Below, in pieces: positions 1-7,960 of a DNA stretch of 64,000 nt. Under the pieces are notes generated by a model, which saw nothing but the letters and a program-made list of their open reading frames with translations, searched no databases and was not told the origin of the DNA. The stretch spans positions 2,232,001 through 2,296,000 of the forward strand of contig CP050848.1 in assembly GCA_014873095.1 (NCBI GenBank), read 5' to 3'. The position numbers were made by a program, and so were the translations under genes. This stretch comes from Planctomycetales bacterium ZRK34 (GTDB lineage Bacteria; Planctomycetota; Phycisphaerae; Phycisphaerales; Zrk34). Every line of letters starts with the position of its first letter. The first letter of the stretch is position 1.

Positions 1-218
1 ATCACGGCATGATCGCCGTCGCCGGTGCTGGACCACTCGCGGGTATTGAACTGCGTGGTCGACGGGCCGGAAGCCGTGCCGGGGAATGAACCGGTGACCG
101 ACTCGAAGTCAGCGACGGTCGAAGCCATCGCGGGCACCGGGACGACCAGCAGGCCGGCGGACATCAAACCCGTGCATAACAGGTTCATCAGGCGTTGAGG
201 CATCTCATTCAGAGTCAT
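1..218 (-). CDS. Secreted protein, N-terminal part (runs off the window)
   Basis: The first 72 codons of a gene that continues beyond the left edge. The start is the ATG at 218, preceded by a good ribosome binding site (GGAG, 7 nt upstream); it overlaps the end of the upstream FecR gene by 14 bp, so the two are probably translationally coupled. Residues 1-33 form a signal peptide with a hydrophobic core (LLVVPVPAMA), and the mature part begins near STVADFESVTG. The rest is cut off. From its position after a sigma/anti-sigma pair, and by analogy with the second such locus at 32.6-36.0 kb, I infer a cell-surface or PEP-CTERM cargo protein, but the decisive C-terminus is not visible. Confidence 0.7.
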   Translation of the reverse strand, partial: MTLNEMPQRLMNLLCTGLMSAGLLVVPVPAMASTVADFESVTGSFPGTASGPSTTQFNTREWSSTGDGDHAV

Positions 219-1773
219 GACGTATCTCCGTTCTCAAGTTTCCAACACGTTCTGAGGGGTTAGAGTTTTCAGGGGAATCGGCGTGGTTCGTATCGGGACC
301 CAGCGCGGCAAACCAGCAGTCGCGCACCAGGTGCAACTCGCTGGACCCACCCGTGCGGGCGCCGAAACCGAGCCACACCGCCGAAAGCGGACCGCCGCTC
401 GAATCAGTCAGCTTCACCGGCAAATTGCGGACAATCCGCTGACCGTCCAGCGACACGCTGAGTCGGCCGCTGATGCACCACACGCGCACGCGGTGCGATC
501 CGCTGTCGGTCAGATCACGCAGACCAAACGGCAAAGCCGCCAGATCGATGCGGGCCAGGCGCGGGTTGTTCGGCGTGATCACATCAACAAACGCGGCGCT
601 CGGGTCGCCGGCCTCGGCGTTGCGATAGCTGTCGAAGGTGATGCCGAACACCTGCGGCGAAGGCGCATCGCGACCCGATGCCCCGTTGCCCGTCGGCGGA
701 TCAGCAGCGATGAAAAATTTCAGCCAGTCGGCGCCGGTGCCCTGGCCGTCAGCGAATTCAAACTCGAAGGTGCAAACGAAGTCGGATGCACCGGCCGCCA
801 GCGGCATCGCCCGGCGTGTGACCACCGCGCCGAATTGACTGAACTCGTTGGGGTGCAGCGAGAGCGTGTCGGCGACGAAGTACGGGCCTTCGGTGGCGGC
901 GGTCATCGCGCCGGCGCCGGCCAGCGGATCAACCTCGCCCCTGATCAGCGGGGTCATCATCTCGAATCGGCCGTCGTGGACCACCATCCCCTCGGCCGCG
1001 CGAAGCCTGCGATGCTGAACGACCCCGCGCGAAGCGTCGGTGTAACGCAGCTCGACTTCGCCTTCGACGACCCGCACAATCGAACACCCATCGCGCAGAT
1101 CGGCAACACCCGCCGGCACCACGTCGAGCCCGAAGCGCGTGCCCAGGTCGACGACCGACAGCGTGCCCTGACCGGCCGGCGCTTCGACGACGAACCCGTG
1201 CGCCGCCTCCGGCACGTAGGCCGACATCGAGCCGGCCGCCAGTCGCCCGCGGTTGGGCCCGACCATCTCGAATTCACACGGGCCGACCAGGTCGACCACA
1301 GCAGTCGAGTTGAACATGATCTGTGCTGAGCCGGCGGTCAGCTTCAGCAGCCCCGCCGAAAGTTCACTGCCCAGCGTCATCGCATCGCTGCCGCCGCCGG
1401 TGGTGGCCTGGTTGTCGAAGACCGCGCCGTCGGTGTTGGTCAGCATGGCCACGATCGGCTTGGCGGAGTCGACATGCGATGTCTGCGGGCCCGGCTGCAG
1501 GATAAACCAGGCTGTCACCGCCAGCGCGATCATCGCGGCGGCGGCGTAGACCCCGACGGCTCGAAGACTCGCCATCGGGCTTGCGGGGATGGACTTGCTC
1601 TGTGTGCGCGGGCATTCAAACACGAGCGCCGCCAGTCGGCAATGCTCGATGAAGGCAGCCCGCGCTGCAGGGTCGTGACGCATCAGGTCGTTGAGCGCGG
1701 CACGATCCTCGGGCTCGCCGCCGTCGAGGTAGCGCGTGATCAGCAGATCGAGCTGGGCAGTCGTGTCAGCCAT
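205..1773 (-). CDS. FecR-type anti-sigma factor with C-terminal lectin-like domain
   Basis: 522 residues from the ATG at 1773, chosen over an upstream in-frame start because it overlaps the sigma gene stop by 8 bp, exactly as in the second sigma/FecR pair of this window. Residues 1-70 form a cytoplasmic anti-sigma region (LDLLITRYLDGG, then a helical segment). One membrane helix lies at about 73-92. A FecR domain follows at about 135-260 (motifs LTAGSAQIMF and VVDLGTRFGLDV). The last 200 residues resemble a concanavalin/lectin-like beta sandwich (FVCTFEFEF, SHRVRVWCISGRLSVSLDGQ). It probably holds the adjacent ECF sigma factor inactive until its outer part senses a ligand or surface state. 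The lectin-like call is by eye; the FecR call is firmer. Confidence 0.85.
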   Translation of the reverse strand: MADTTAQLDLLITRYLDGGEPEDRAALNDLMRHDPAARAAFIEHCRLAALVFECPRTQSKSIPASPMASLRAVGVYAAAAMIALAVTAWFILQPGPQTSHVDSAKPIVAMLTNTDGAVFDNQATTGGGSDAMTLGSELSAGLLKLTAGSAQIMFNSTAVVDLVGPCEFEMVGPNRGRLAAGSMSAYVPEAAHGFVVEAPAGQGTLSVVDLGTRFGLDVVPAGVADLRDGCSIVRVVEGEVELRYTDASRGVVQHRRLRAAEGMVVHDGRFEMMTPLIRGEVDPLAGAGAMTAATEGPYFVADTLSLHPNEFSQFGAVVTRRAMPLAAGASDFVCTFEFEFADGQGTGADWLKFFIAADPPTGNGASGRDAPSPQVFGITFDSYRNAEAGDPSAAFVDVITPNNPRLARIDLAALPFGLRDLTDSGSHRVRVWCISGRLSVSLDGQRIVRNLPVKLTDSSGGPLSAVWLGFGARTGGSSELHLVRDCWFAALGPDTNHADSPENSNPSERVGNLRTEIRHDSE

Positions 1774-2287
1774 CAGCCACCTCCATCCGCCGCCGCACAC
1801 AATCCGCCAGCACCCGATACACCCGCGAAAGCGACACGTACAACGACCCGCGCGGCCGCTTCAGCGATTGGGCCATCTGCTGCCCGCTGAGCCCGTCGGC
1901 ATAACGCATCTCGATCAGCCGCCGCGCCTTGGGGTTCAACTCGCTCAGACACTGCCGCAGGGCGTCGACGCGCGTCGCCTGCCCCGGCTGATCAAACGCC
2001 TGCCAGTCGGCTTCGAGCTGGTCCAGCACATCCGTGTCAAACACCACCCGCCGCCGCTGCCGCGTGCGAAGCGTGTCGATCAAGGCGTTGCGCCCCGCCG
2101 CCCGCGCCCAGGCCAATACATGACCCCGGTCCGCGATCTCCGGCTGCTTCTGCGTCACCTTGATGACCAGATCCTGAAACACATCCTCCGCTGCGTGTAT
2201 ATCTGATGAAATGGCAAGCAAATACGACAAAATGCCGCTTCGCTCGGCAAGCAGAATTCTCACAATCGTCTGCTGATCCAGTGCCAT
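1766..2287 (-). CDS. ECF RNA polymerase sigma factor
   Basis: 173 residues. Region 2 is seen at about 10-75 (HAAEDVFQDLVIKV, then a basic stretch LIDTLRTRQRRR), and region 4 at about 115-165 (LNPKARRLIEMRYADGLSG, then a helix-turn-helix with QQMAQSLKRPRGSLYVSLSR). This is the short sigma-70 type common in Planctomycetota, usually paired with a FecR-like anti-sigma. Its stop overlaps the start of the FecR gene by 8 bp, which supports co-expression in fixed ratio. Start: ATG at 2287 behind AGAGG. The 184-bp gap to the divergent lysS gene must hold both promoters; I could not identify an auto-regulated motif there. Confidence 0.92.
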   Translation of the reverse strand: MALDQQTIVRILLAERSGILSYLLAISSDIHAAEDVFQDLVIKVTQKQPEIADRGHVLAWARAAGRNALIDTLRTRQRRRVVFDTDVLDQLEADWQAFDQPGQATRVDALRQCLSELNPKARRLIEMRYADGLSGQQMAQSLKRPRGSLYVSLSRVYRVLADCVRRRMEVADG

Positions 2288-2471
2288 AAATGCACGTACC
2301 TCTATCCCCCTAACGTACCCCCAGCCCGCCTCTTAACAAATAAATTCAGCAATTCACGGTAAACCCCTACGCCCCCTGCGATGGGCAGATTTCCATCTCC
2401 CCGCCTCGCATCCCCCAAAAGCCCACCGCCCAACTTGCCCCACCCCCACCGCTCGCTACGATGGGCGGACT

Positions 2472-4094
2472 ATGCCCGACAAAAACCAACCTGCACCCGA
2501 AAATCAGCCCGCCGGCGGCAATGTCGAAGCCGATCGCCGCGCCAAGCTCGACCGCCTCCGCGACGAGTTCGCCATCGATCCCTACGGCCAGCGCACCGAC
2601 GGTCTGGTCACCCTGCTCGATGCCCGCAACCAGTACGACGAAGCCGCCGACGAGGCCCACAAAGCCGACGCTTCGCAGGACAACCGCCCCGCTGTCAAAA
2701 TCGCCGGCCGCGTCGTCCTCCATCGTGACATCGGCAAGCTCGTCTTCATGACCCTGCGCGATGCCAGCGGTGATCTGCAGGTCGCCGCCAACAAAAAGCT
2801 GCTCGGTGAAACCGCCTTCAAGCTCGCCAAACTCGCCGACCTCGGCGACATCGTCACCGCCTCCGGCAAGCTCGCCAAAACCAAAACCGGTGAGATCACC
2901 GTCTGGGCCGAAGGCGATGACGGATTCAACATCGCCACCAAGTCCCTCGCCCCCCCGCCGGAAAAATGGTCCGGCCTCAAAGACCCCGAACTCCGCTACC
3001 GCAAGCGCTACGTCGATCTCTACGTCAACCCCGACGTGATGAAGACCTTCGCCACGCGCTCGCGCATCATCAAGTCCGTCCGTGACCTGCTGACCGATCG
3101 CGGGTTCCTCGAAGTCGAAACGCCCATGATGCAGTCGATCGCCGGCGGCGCCGCAGCCCGCCCGTTCATGACCCATCACAACGCGCTCGACATCGACCTG
3201 TTCCTCCGCATCGCGCCTGAGCTCTACCTCAAGCGACTGCTCGTCGGCGGCATGCCCAAGGTCTTCGAGATCAACCGCAACTTCCGCAACGAAGGCATCG
3301 ACCGCTCGCACAACCCCGAGTTCACCATGCTCGAGCTGTACGAAGCCTTCGGCGATCTCTACAGCGTGATGGACCTCTGCGAGCAGATGATCCACAACGC
3401 CGCGGTCATGGTTCGCTCCCTCTCCCTTCAGGGAGAGGGCCGGGGTGAGGGTGAACCCTCCGACGCCCCGGCAACCGACCCTCACCCCAACCCTCTCCCT
3501 GAAAGGGAGAGGGGGCCTGTGCTGCGCTTCGGCGATATCGAAATCAACTACGCCCGCCCCTTCGCACGGGTGAAATACCACGAAATCTTCGAGAAAGCCA
3601 ACGGTTTTCCCGCTTCCGACGGCGGGCAGCTCCGGGCCCTGGCCCAGAAGCTGAACATCGACCCGGCCGGCAAAGACCACGACCTGCTGTTGAACCAGGT
3701 CTGGGAGGAAACCGTCGAGCCGACGCTGGTGCAGCCGACCTTCGTGATCGATTACCCGGCGAGTCTGTGCCCGCTGACCAAACGCAAGCCCGACGAGCCA
3801 AATATCGCCGAGCGTTTCGAGCTGTTCATCGCGAACATGGAGCTCGGCAATGCGTACACAGAGTTGAACGACCCCGATGTGCAGCTCGCCAACTTCCAGC
3901 AGCAGATCGCCGGTGAAGACGACGAGGACGCGACCTTCCGCACGACCGACGACGACTTCGTCGAAGCGCTGCGCGTCGGCATGCCCCCCGCCGGCGGCCT
4001 CGGCGTCGGCATCGACCGCCTCGTCATGCTGCTGACCAACAACCGCTCCATCCGCGACGTCATCCTCTTCCCCCTGATGCGCCCGCATAGCTGA
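2472..4094 (+). CDS. lysS: Lysyl-tRNA synthetase, class II
   Basis: 540 residues; charges tRNA-Lys with lysine using ATP. An N-terminal OB-fold anticodon-binding domain lies at about 75-180, followed by the class II catalytic core: motif 1 region around MMQSIAGGAAARPF, motif 2 NRNFRNEGIDRSHNPEF, and motif 3 GLGVGIDRLVMLL near the C-terminus. It is about 35 residues longer than E. coli LysS, and the excess is explained by an in-frame palindromic repeat encoding residues 316-348 (SLSLQGEGRGEG ... HPNPLPERERG), just after motif 2 and before the strand RPFARVKYHEIF. Both flanks remain recognisable family sequence, so the enzyme is probably active with an extra surface loop. The gene stands alone; the ABC transporter genes follow after a repeat element. 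Confidence 0.97.
   Translation: MPDKNQPAPENQPAGGNVEADRRAKLDRLRDEFAIDPYGQRTDGLVTLLDARNQYDEAADEAHKADASQDNRPAVKIAGRVVLHRDIGKLVFMTLRDASGDLQVAANKKLLGETAFKLAKLADLGDIVTASGKLAKTKTGEITVWAEGDDGFNIATKSLAPPPEKWSGLKDPELRYRKRYVDLYVNPDVMKTFATRSRIIKSVRDLLTDRGFLEVETPMMQSIAGGAAARPFMTHHNALDIDLFLRIAPELYLKRLLVGGMPKVFEINRNFRNEGIDRSHNPEFTMLELYEAFGDLYSVMDLCEQMIHNAAVMVRSLSLQGEGRGEGEPSDAPATDPHPNPLPERERGPVLRFGDIEINYARPFARVKYHEIFEKANGFPASDGGQLRALAQKLNIDPAGKDHDLLLNQVWEETVEPTLVQPTFVIDYPASLCPLTKRKPDEPNIAERFELFIANMELGNAYTELNDPDVQLANFQQQIAGEDDEDATFRTTDDDFVEALRVGMPPAGGLGVGIDRLVMLLTNNRSIRDVILFPLMRPHS
3418..3513. repeat. 96-bp palindromic repeat inserted in frame in lysS
   Basis: The left arm 3418-3452 and right arm 3478-3513 are near-perfect reverse complements (about 33 of 36 positions), each itself containing a small hairpin (CCCTCTCCC with GGGAGAGGG). 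The element is exactly 32 codons with no stop in the lysS frame. Related repeats appear at 48657-48787. This is a dispersed nucleotide repeat rather than a protein-level insertion. Confidence 0.9.
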
Positions 4095-4095
4095 T

Positions 4096-4229
4096 AATGA
4101 CCAATGACCACGCACCAATGACCAAGGGAATGTTCAAATGACCAACACCTGAATGTTCAACATGAACCGACCTTGGTCATTGATGCATTGGGCATTACCT
4201 TGGTCATTGGGATTTGGTCATTGGTCATT
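4096..4229. repeat. MITE-like inverted repeat between lysS and the permease gene
   Basis: 32-bp terminal arms at 4096-4127 and 4198-4229 are inverted copies (they share AATGACCAATGACCA and CCAATGACCAAGG), with GAATGTTCAA repeated inside. The element fills almost the whole intergenic gap and ends 6 bp before the permease start, so that gene has no visible Shine-Dalgarno sequence of its own. Confidence 0.8.
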
Positions 4230-4235
4230 TAATTT

Positions 4236-5684
4236 ATGTACAAACTGCTGCTGACATTTCGATACCTGCGACGCAAGCTGATTCCGGTGTTTGCGCTGCT
4301 GGCGGTGACGCTTTGCACCGCGATGGTGATCATTGTCATCAGCATCATGGGCGGGTTTCTGGACCTCGTGAAAAACGCCGGCCGCACCGTCATGGGCGAT
4401 GTGAGCTGCTACAGCGGGCTCGGCGGGTTTCCTCACTATGATGAGTTGATCACCGCTATCGAAGATCTGCCCGAAGCCGAGGCCGCCACGCCGATCATCA
4501 TCGCCTACGGCCTGCTCAAACTGCCCGGCGATGTCATCAAGGGCGTGCAGGTCTACGGCATCGAGCCCGACAGCTACGCCAAGGTCACCGCGTATCGCGA
4601 CATCCTCTACTGGACCCGCGATACGCTGAAAACCCCCGACCCGCTCGGCGGCCGGCTGTATGCCTCCGTGGCTGAGATTTACAAAGACCACGATCCCGTC
4701 GAGGCCGCCGCCACGCTGACGCCTCCGTGGAAGGCGGTGGAAAGCCGCCCCGCCATCGCCACGGGCCTGGAAGTCAGCCCGTACAACGTTCGCATGCCCG
4801 ACGGCACGTATCGGTTCAGCCCCTCGATCATCGGCCGGGCGCTGACGCTGACTGTCCTGCCGGTCACCAGCAAGGGCGCGGCCCTGGAGCCGGCGACGGA
4901 CCAGTTCATCGTCGTCAACGAGTTCAACTCCGGCGTCTATGACGTCGACGCCCAGCGGGTGTTTATCCCCTTCGACATCGCTCAGAAGATGATGGTCATG
5001 GATGCCGCCACGCGCGTGGACCCCGACAACCCGACGAAGATTCTCGGCTCGATCCCCGCCCGCGCGACCGAAGTGCACATCAAGGCCGCCAACGGCGTCT
5101 CGCCGGTGGAATTGCTCGCGGCCGTGCAGGTGATGTATGACAAGTTTTCTCAGCAACACGAAGACATGCCGCCGCAACCGTTCATGTCGATCTCGACGTG
5201 GCAGCAGCGGCAGGCGAAGTTTCTCTCAGCCGTCGAAAACGAAAAGAGCCTGATGACGGTCCTGTTCGGGATCATCAGCATCGTGGCGGTGGTGATGATC
5301 GGCGTGATCTTTTACATGATCGTGCTGGAGAAGACGCGCGACATCGGCATCCTCCGCGCGATCGGCGCCTCGCGGGCGGGAGTGGCTTCGATCTTTCTGA
5401 GCTTCGGGGCGGTCATCGGCACGCTCGGGGCGGCCTTCGGCACCACGATCGCCTGCCTGATCGTGATGAACATCAACGAAATCCACGCATGGCTCGGTGA
5501 TACCTTCGGCATCGTGATCTGGGACCGCAGCGTGTACTTCTTCGACCGCATCCCCAGCCAGGTGAATACGCACGAGGTGATCGTGATCGTGATCGTGGCC
5601 ATCGTCGCGTCGATCCTCGGCGCGCTGCTGCCGGCCATCAAGGCGGCCCGCGTCGACCCGATTGAATCGTTGCGATACGAGTAA
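4236..5684 (+). CDS. ABC transporter permease, LolC/LolE (FtsX/MacB) family
   Basis: 482 residues. One N-terminal membrane helix (about 17-42, FALLAVTLCTAMVIIVISIM) is followed by a large periplasmic domain of roughly 290 residues. Three C-terminal helices then form the FtsX domain (about 340-480), ending KAARVDPIESLRYE, the usual signature ending of this family. The LolD-type ATPase is encoded just downstream, so the pair likely extracts lipoproteins from the inner membrane or performs a MacB-like export. One permease plus one ATPase would work as a homodimeric permease complex. No ribosome binding site is visible because a repeat element abuts the start codon. Substrate is inferred from family only. 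Confidence 0.88.
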   Translation: MYKLLLTFRYLRRKLIPVFALLAVTLCTAMVIIVISIMGGFLDLVKNAGRTVMGDVSCYSGLGGFPHYDELITAIEDLPEAEAATPIIIAYGLLKLPGDVIKGVQVYGIEPDSYAKVTAYRDILYWTRDTLKTPDPLGGRLYASVAEIYKDHDPVEAAATLTPPWKAVESRPAIATGLEVSPYNVRMPDGTYRFSPSIIGRALTLTVLPVTSKGAALEPATDQFIVVNEFNSGVYDVDAQRVFIPFDIAQKMMVMDAATRVDPDNPTKILGSIPARATEVHIKAANGVSPVELLAAVQVMYDKFSQQHEDMPPQPFMSISTWQQRQAKFLSAVENEKSLMTVLFGIISIVAVVMIGVIFYMIVLEKTRDIGILRAIGASRAGVASIFLSFGAVIGTLGAAFGTTIACLIVMNINEIHAWLGDTFGIVIWDRSVYFFDRIPSQVNTHEVIVIVIVAIVASILGALLPAIKAARVDPIESLRYE

Positions 5685-5690
5685 AAACCA

Positions 5691-5791
5691 GCACAAAGAC
5701 ACGGAGACACAAAGACACGAAGAAGAATATGTAAAGTAAAATGCAGACACTGTGTTTTCTTTGTGTCTTCGCGCCTTCGTGTCTTCGTGCT
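5691..5791. repeat. 101-bp palindromic repeat between permease and ATPase genes
   Basis: 33-bp arms at 5691-5723 and 5759-5791 are imperfect inverted copies built on AGCACAAAGACACGGAG and CACAAAGACACGAAG. Translated in frame with the ATPase gene it gives an artificial N-terminal extension, which is one reason to start that gene at 5801. A similar but distinct element is at 47331-47430. Confidence 0.82.
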
Positions 5792-5800
5792 CAGACCCCC

Positions 5801-6508
5801 ATGACCGACTCGCAAAACAACACGATTCTCCACGCCCAGCAGCTGCACAAGCACTATCGCATGGGCAGTGAAGACCTGCATGTGTTGCGCGGGGTCGATG
5901 TGAGTGTGAAGCACGGCGAGTGGCTGTGCATCCTCGGGGCGTCGGGCTCGGGCAAGAGCACGCTGCTGCACCTGCTCGGCGGATTGGACACGCCCAGCGA
6001 AGGCGGCGTCACCTTCAACGGCGAAGATCTGTTCAGCTACAGCGCCGCCAAGCGTGATCGCTTCCGCAACGCGCATGTCGGATTCGTCTTTCAGTTCTAC
6101 CACCTGCTGCCGGAGTTGAACGTGTTGGAGAACACGATCATCAGCGGGATGGTCGGCCGATCCATGCTCGGCGGGTTCGGCGCGCGAGCGAGCATGCGCC
6201 AGCGCGGCAGTGAACTGCTGGAAAGCCTCGGGCTCGGCGAGCGACTCAAACACCGCCCCAAGCAACTGTCCGGCGGCGAGCGCCAGCGCGTCGCCATCGC
6301 CCGGGCCCTGATCAATCAGCCGGATGTCCTGCTGGCTGACGAACCCACCGGCAACCTCGACCGCGACACCGGCCAGCGCATTCTCGACCTGCTGCAGGGC
6401 CTGCACAAAGACGGGCAGACCATGGTCATGGTCACCCACGACGCCACCGTCGCCGACCGGGCCGACCGTGTGCTCAAACTCGAGCGCGGCCGCCTGGTAC
6501 ACGACTGA
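5801..6508 (+). CDS. lolD: ABC transporter ATP-binding protein, LolD/MacB type
   Basis: 235 residues from ATG 5801 (MTDSQNNTILHAQQL). An upstream in-frame ATG at 5741 would add 20 residues encoded entirely by a palindromic repeat, so it is rejected. Walker A GASGSGKST near residue 46, Q-loop FVFQFYHLLPELN, ABC signature LSGGERQRVAIARAL, Walker B VLLADEPTGNLD and the switch histidine in VMVTHDATVADRADR are all present. The order and spacing are those of LolD. It powers the FtsX-type permease encoded immediately upstream. Confidence 0.92.
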   Translation: MTDSQNNTILHAQQLHKHYRMGSEDLHVLRGVDVSVKHGEWLCILGASGSGKSTLLHLLGGLDTPSEGGVTFNGEDLFSYSAAKRDRFRNAHVGFVFQFYHLLPELNVLENTIISGMVGRSMLGGFGARASMRQRGSELLESLGLGERLKHRPKQLSGGERQRVAIARALINQPDVLLADEPTGNLDRDTGQRILDLLQGLHKDGQTMVMVTHDATVADRADRVLKLERGRLVHD

Positions 6509-6580
6509 TCGCTCCATACGTTTAACGGGCGATCGTCAGATCGCCGCTACGCCGCCACCAATTTGCGGTAAACTGGTGTT

Positions 6581-7567
6581 GTGACTTCGCAGTCTCACGA
6601 TGTCGGCGGTATTCAGGTGGTGGCGTTCGACTTCGAAGCCAAACGCGATCAGACGATCGAGTTGGCGGCGGTCGACGAGGCGGTGTCGCGCGGGCAGTTT
6701 GTGTGGATCGACTTCGACATCGCCGACGAGGCGACGCTCGATACGCTGAGGCAAAACGGGTTCGTCGACGAGCGCATTCTCGAAGCCGTGTTGAACAATC
6801 CGCCGACGACGCGCTGCGCCCGGTTTGAAGACTGCGTCCACCTGGTGCTCTGCGATACGGAGATGGACGCCGATCACTTCGAGCGTCGCCGGCTCGATGC
6901 CGTGATGGGCGAGCAGAAACTGATCACGATCCGGCGCGGGCCCAGCAGTCTGCTGACCGCCATGCGCGCCGAGCTGCACAACGACTTCGTGCAACACGCC
7001 AAAACGCCCAGCTTCCTCGTGTATGAACTGTGGGACCACCTCCTGCAGAGCGCCGCCGCCACGCAGAGTCAGCTCGAGCAGCAGGTGCAGTCGCTGCAGA
7101 AGCAACTCATGCAGCGCGTCGATGAGAAGATGTTTGAGCGGCTGTCGGTGCTCGGGGCGAACCTGCTGGAGTTTCGCAGCGTGCTGGTGCCGATGCGATC
7201 GACGCTTGACGAGCTGGCCCTGCGCAAGAGCGTGATGATCTCCGAATCCACGCGGCAGTCGCTGGCGGACATGGCCCCGGTCGTCGAACGCCTGCTCGAA
7301 GACGTGCTGGCCGACCGCGAGATTCTCAGCGAGTCGCTGAACCTGCACATGTCGATGATCGCCTACCGCACCAACGAAACCGTCAAACGTCTGACCTCCG
7401 TAAGCATCATCTTCCTGCCGCTGACTTTCCTCGTCGGCGTGTACGGCATGAATTTCGTGTTCTTCCCCGAACTCAAATGGCGCTACGGCTACGCGATATT
7501 CTGGGTGGTCACCATCGTGTTGACGGTCGTGCAGGCGATCATTCTCCGCAAGAAAAAACTGCTGTAA
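6581..7567 (+). CDS. corA: CorA-family magnesium/divalent cation channel
   Basis: 328 residues from a GTG start at 6581. A long cytoplasmic alpha/beta domain and coiled-coil stalk (about 1-265) is followed by two C-terminal membrane helices with the hallmark YGMNF (GMN) motif between them. The first helix is SIIFLPLTFLVGVYGMNF and the second lies in AIFWVVTIVLTVVQAIIL, with a basic tail RKKKLL. CorA proteins form pentameric Mg2+ (or Co2+/Ni2+) channels in the inner membrane. No strong ribosome binding site is visible before the GTG. It follows lolD by 72 bp and may be a separate unit. Confidence 0.93.
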   Translation: MTSQSHDVGGIQVVAFDFEAKRDQTIELAAVDEAVSRGQFVWIDFDIADEATLDTLRQNGFVDERILEAVLNNPPTTRCARFEDCVHLVLCDTEMDADHFERRRLDAVMGEQKLITIRRGPSSLLTAMRAELHNDFVQHAKTPSFLVYELWDHLLQSAAATQSQLEQQVQSLQKQLMQRVDEKMFERLSVLGANLLEFRSVLVPMRSTLDELALRKSVMISESTRQSLADMAPVVERLLEDVLADREILSESLNLHMSMIAYRTNETVKRLTSVSIIFLPLTFLVGVYGMNFVFFPELKWRYGYAIFWVVTIVLTVVQAIILRKKKLL

Positions 7568-7689
7568 CACCACCGGTTTGCGGATCATCATTTCAACCGC
7601 CGCACTTCTCGCCGCGGCCCGCGGTGCGTTGCGGCGTGGCCGCGAACACGAACGACTCAACACTTTCGCAAAGTGCCCCAATACCAATC

Positions 7690-7839
7690 GCAGAAAAGAC
7701 TCGGGCCTCTGTGTCAGACCGGACGCGGCACCGTGGCACAGTTGCCCTCGGCCGTGCTGAGGGCATCGCCCGCACAACCGGGGGCGGCTGTGCCACAGGT
7801 TAGGAATCGATCACACCCAGAGCCCCGAGTCTTTTCCGC
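7690..7839. repeat. 150-bp imperfect palindromic (MITE-like) element
   Basis: Outer arms GCAGAAAAGACTCGGG at 7690 and CCCGAGTCTTTTCCGC ending at 7839 are inverted copies. The inner arms GTGGCACAG and CTGTGCCAC also pair, so the whole element could fold into one long hairpin. No transposase is associated. Confidence 0.75.
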
Positions 7840-7870
7840 ATTTGCCGGAATCGATGTCCCAGCGTGATCC

Positions 7871-7960
7871 CCGTTCGCATCGCACCCTCCGTTCGCATTG
7901 CACCCTCCATTTGCATCGCCCCACCCATTCGCATCACATCTTTGTTCGTATTGCCCTCCA
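7871..7960. repeat. 18-bp tandem repeat, about five copies
   Basis: The units CCGTTCGCATCGCACCCT and CCGTTCGCATTGCACCCT are followed by increasingly diverged copies at exact 18-bp spacing (7871, 7889, 7907, 7925, 7943). The period equals six codons. It may be a decayed coding repeat or a non-coding array; nothing here decides. Confidence 0.65.

Noticed and set aside
283..1329. A 348-codon plus-strand frame antisense to the first FecR gene.
   Set aside because: The translation has the His/Arg/Gln-rich look of an antisense frame, and FecR motifs are clear on the minus strand.
2367..4118. A 583-codon open frame antisense to lysS.
   Set aside because: lysS is unmistakable on the other strand, and this translation has no known motif.
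7871..7960. A CRISPR array.
   Set aside because: The repeats are 18 bp, directly adjacent without spacers, and degrade steadily. No cas genes are in the window.
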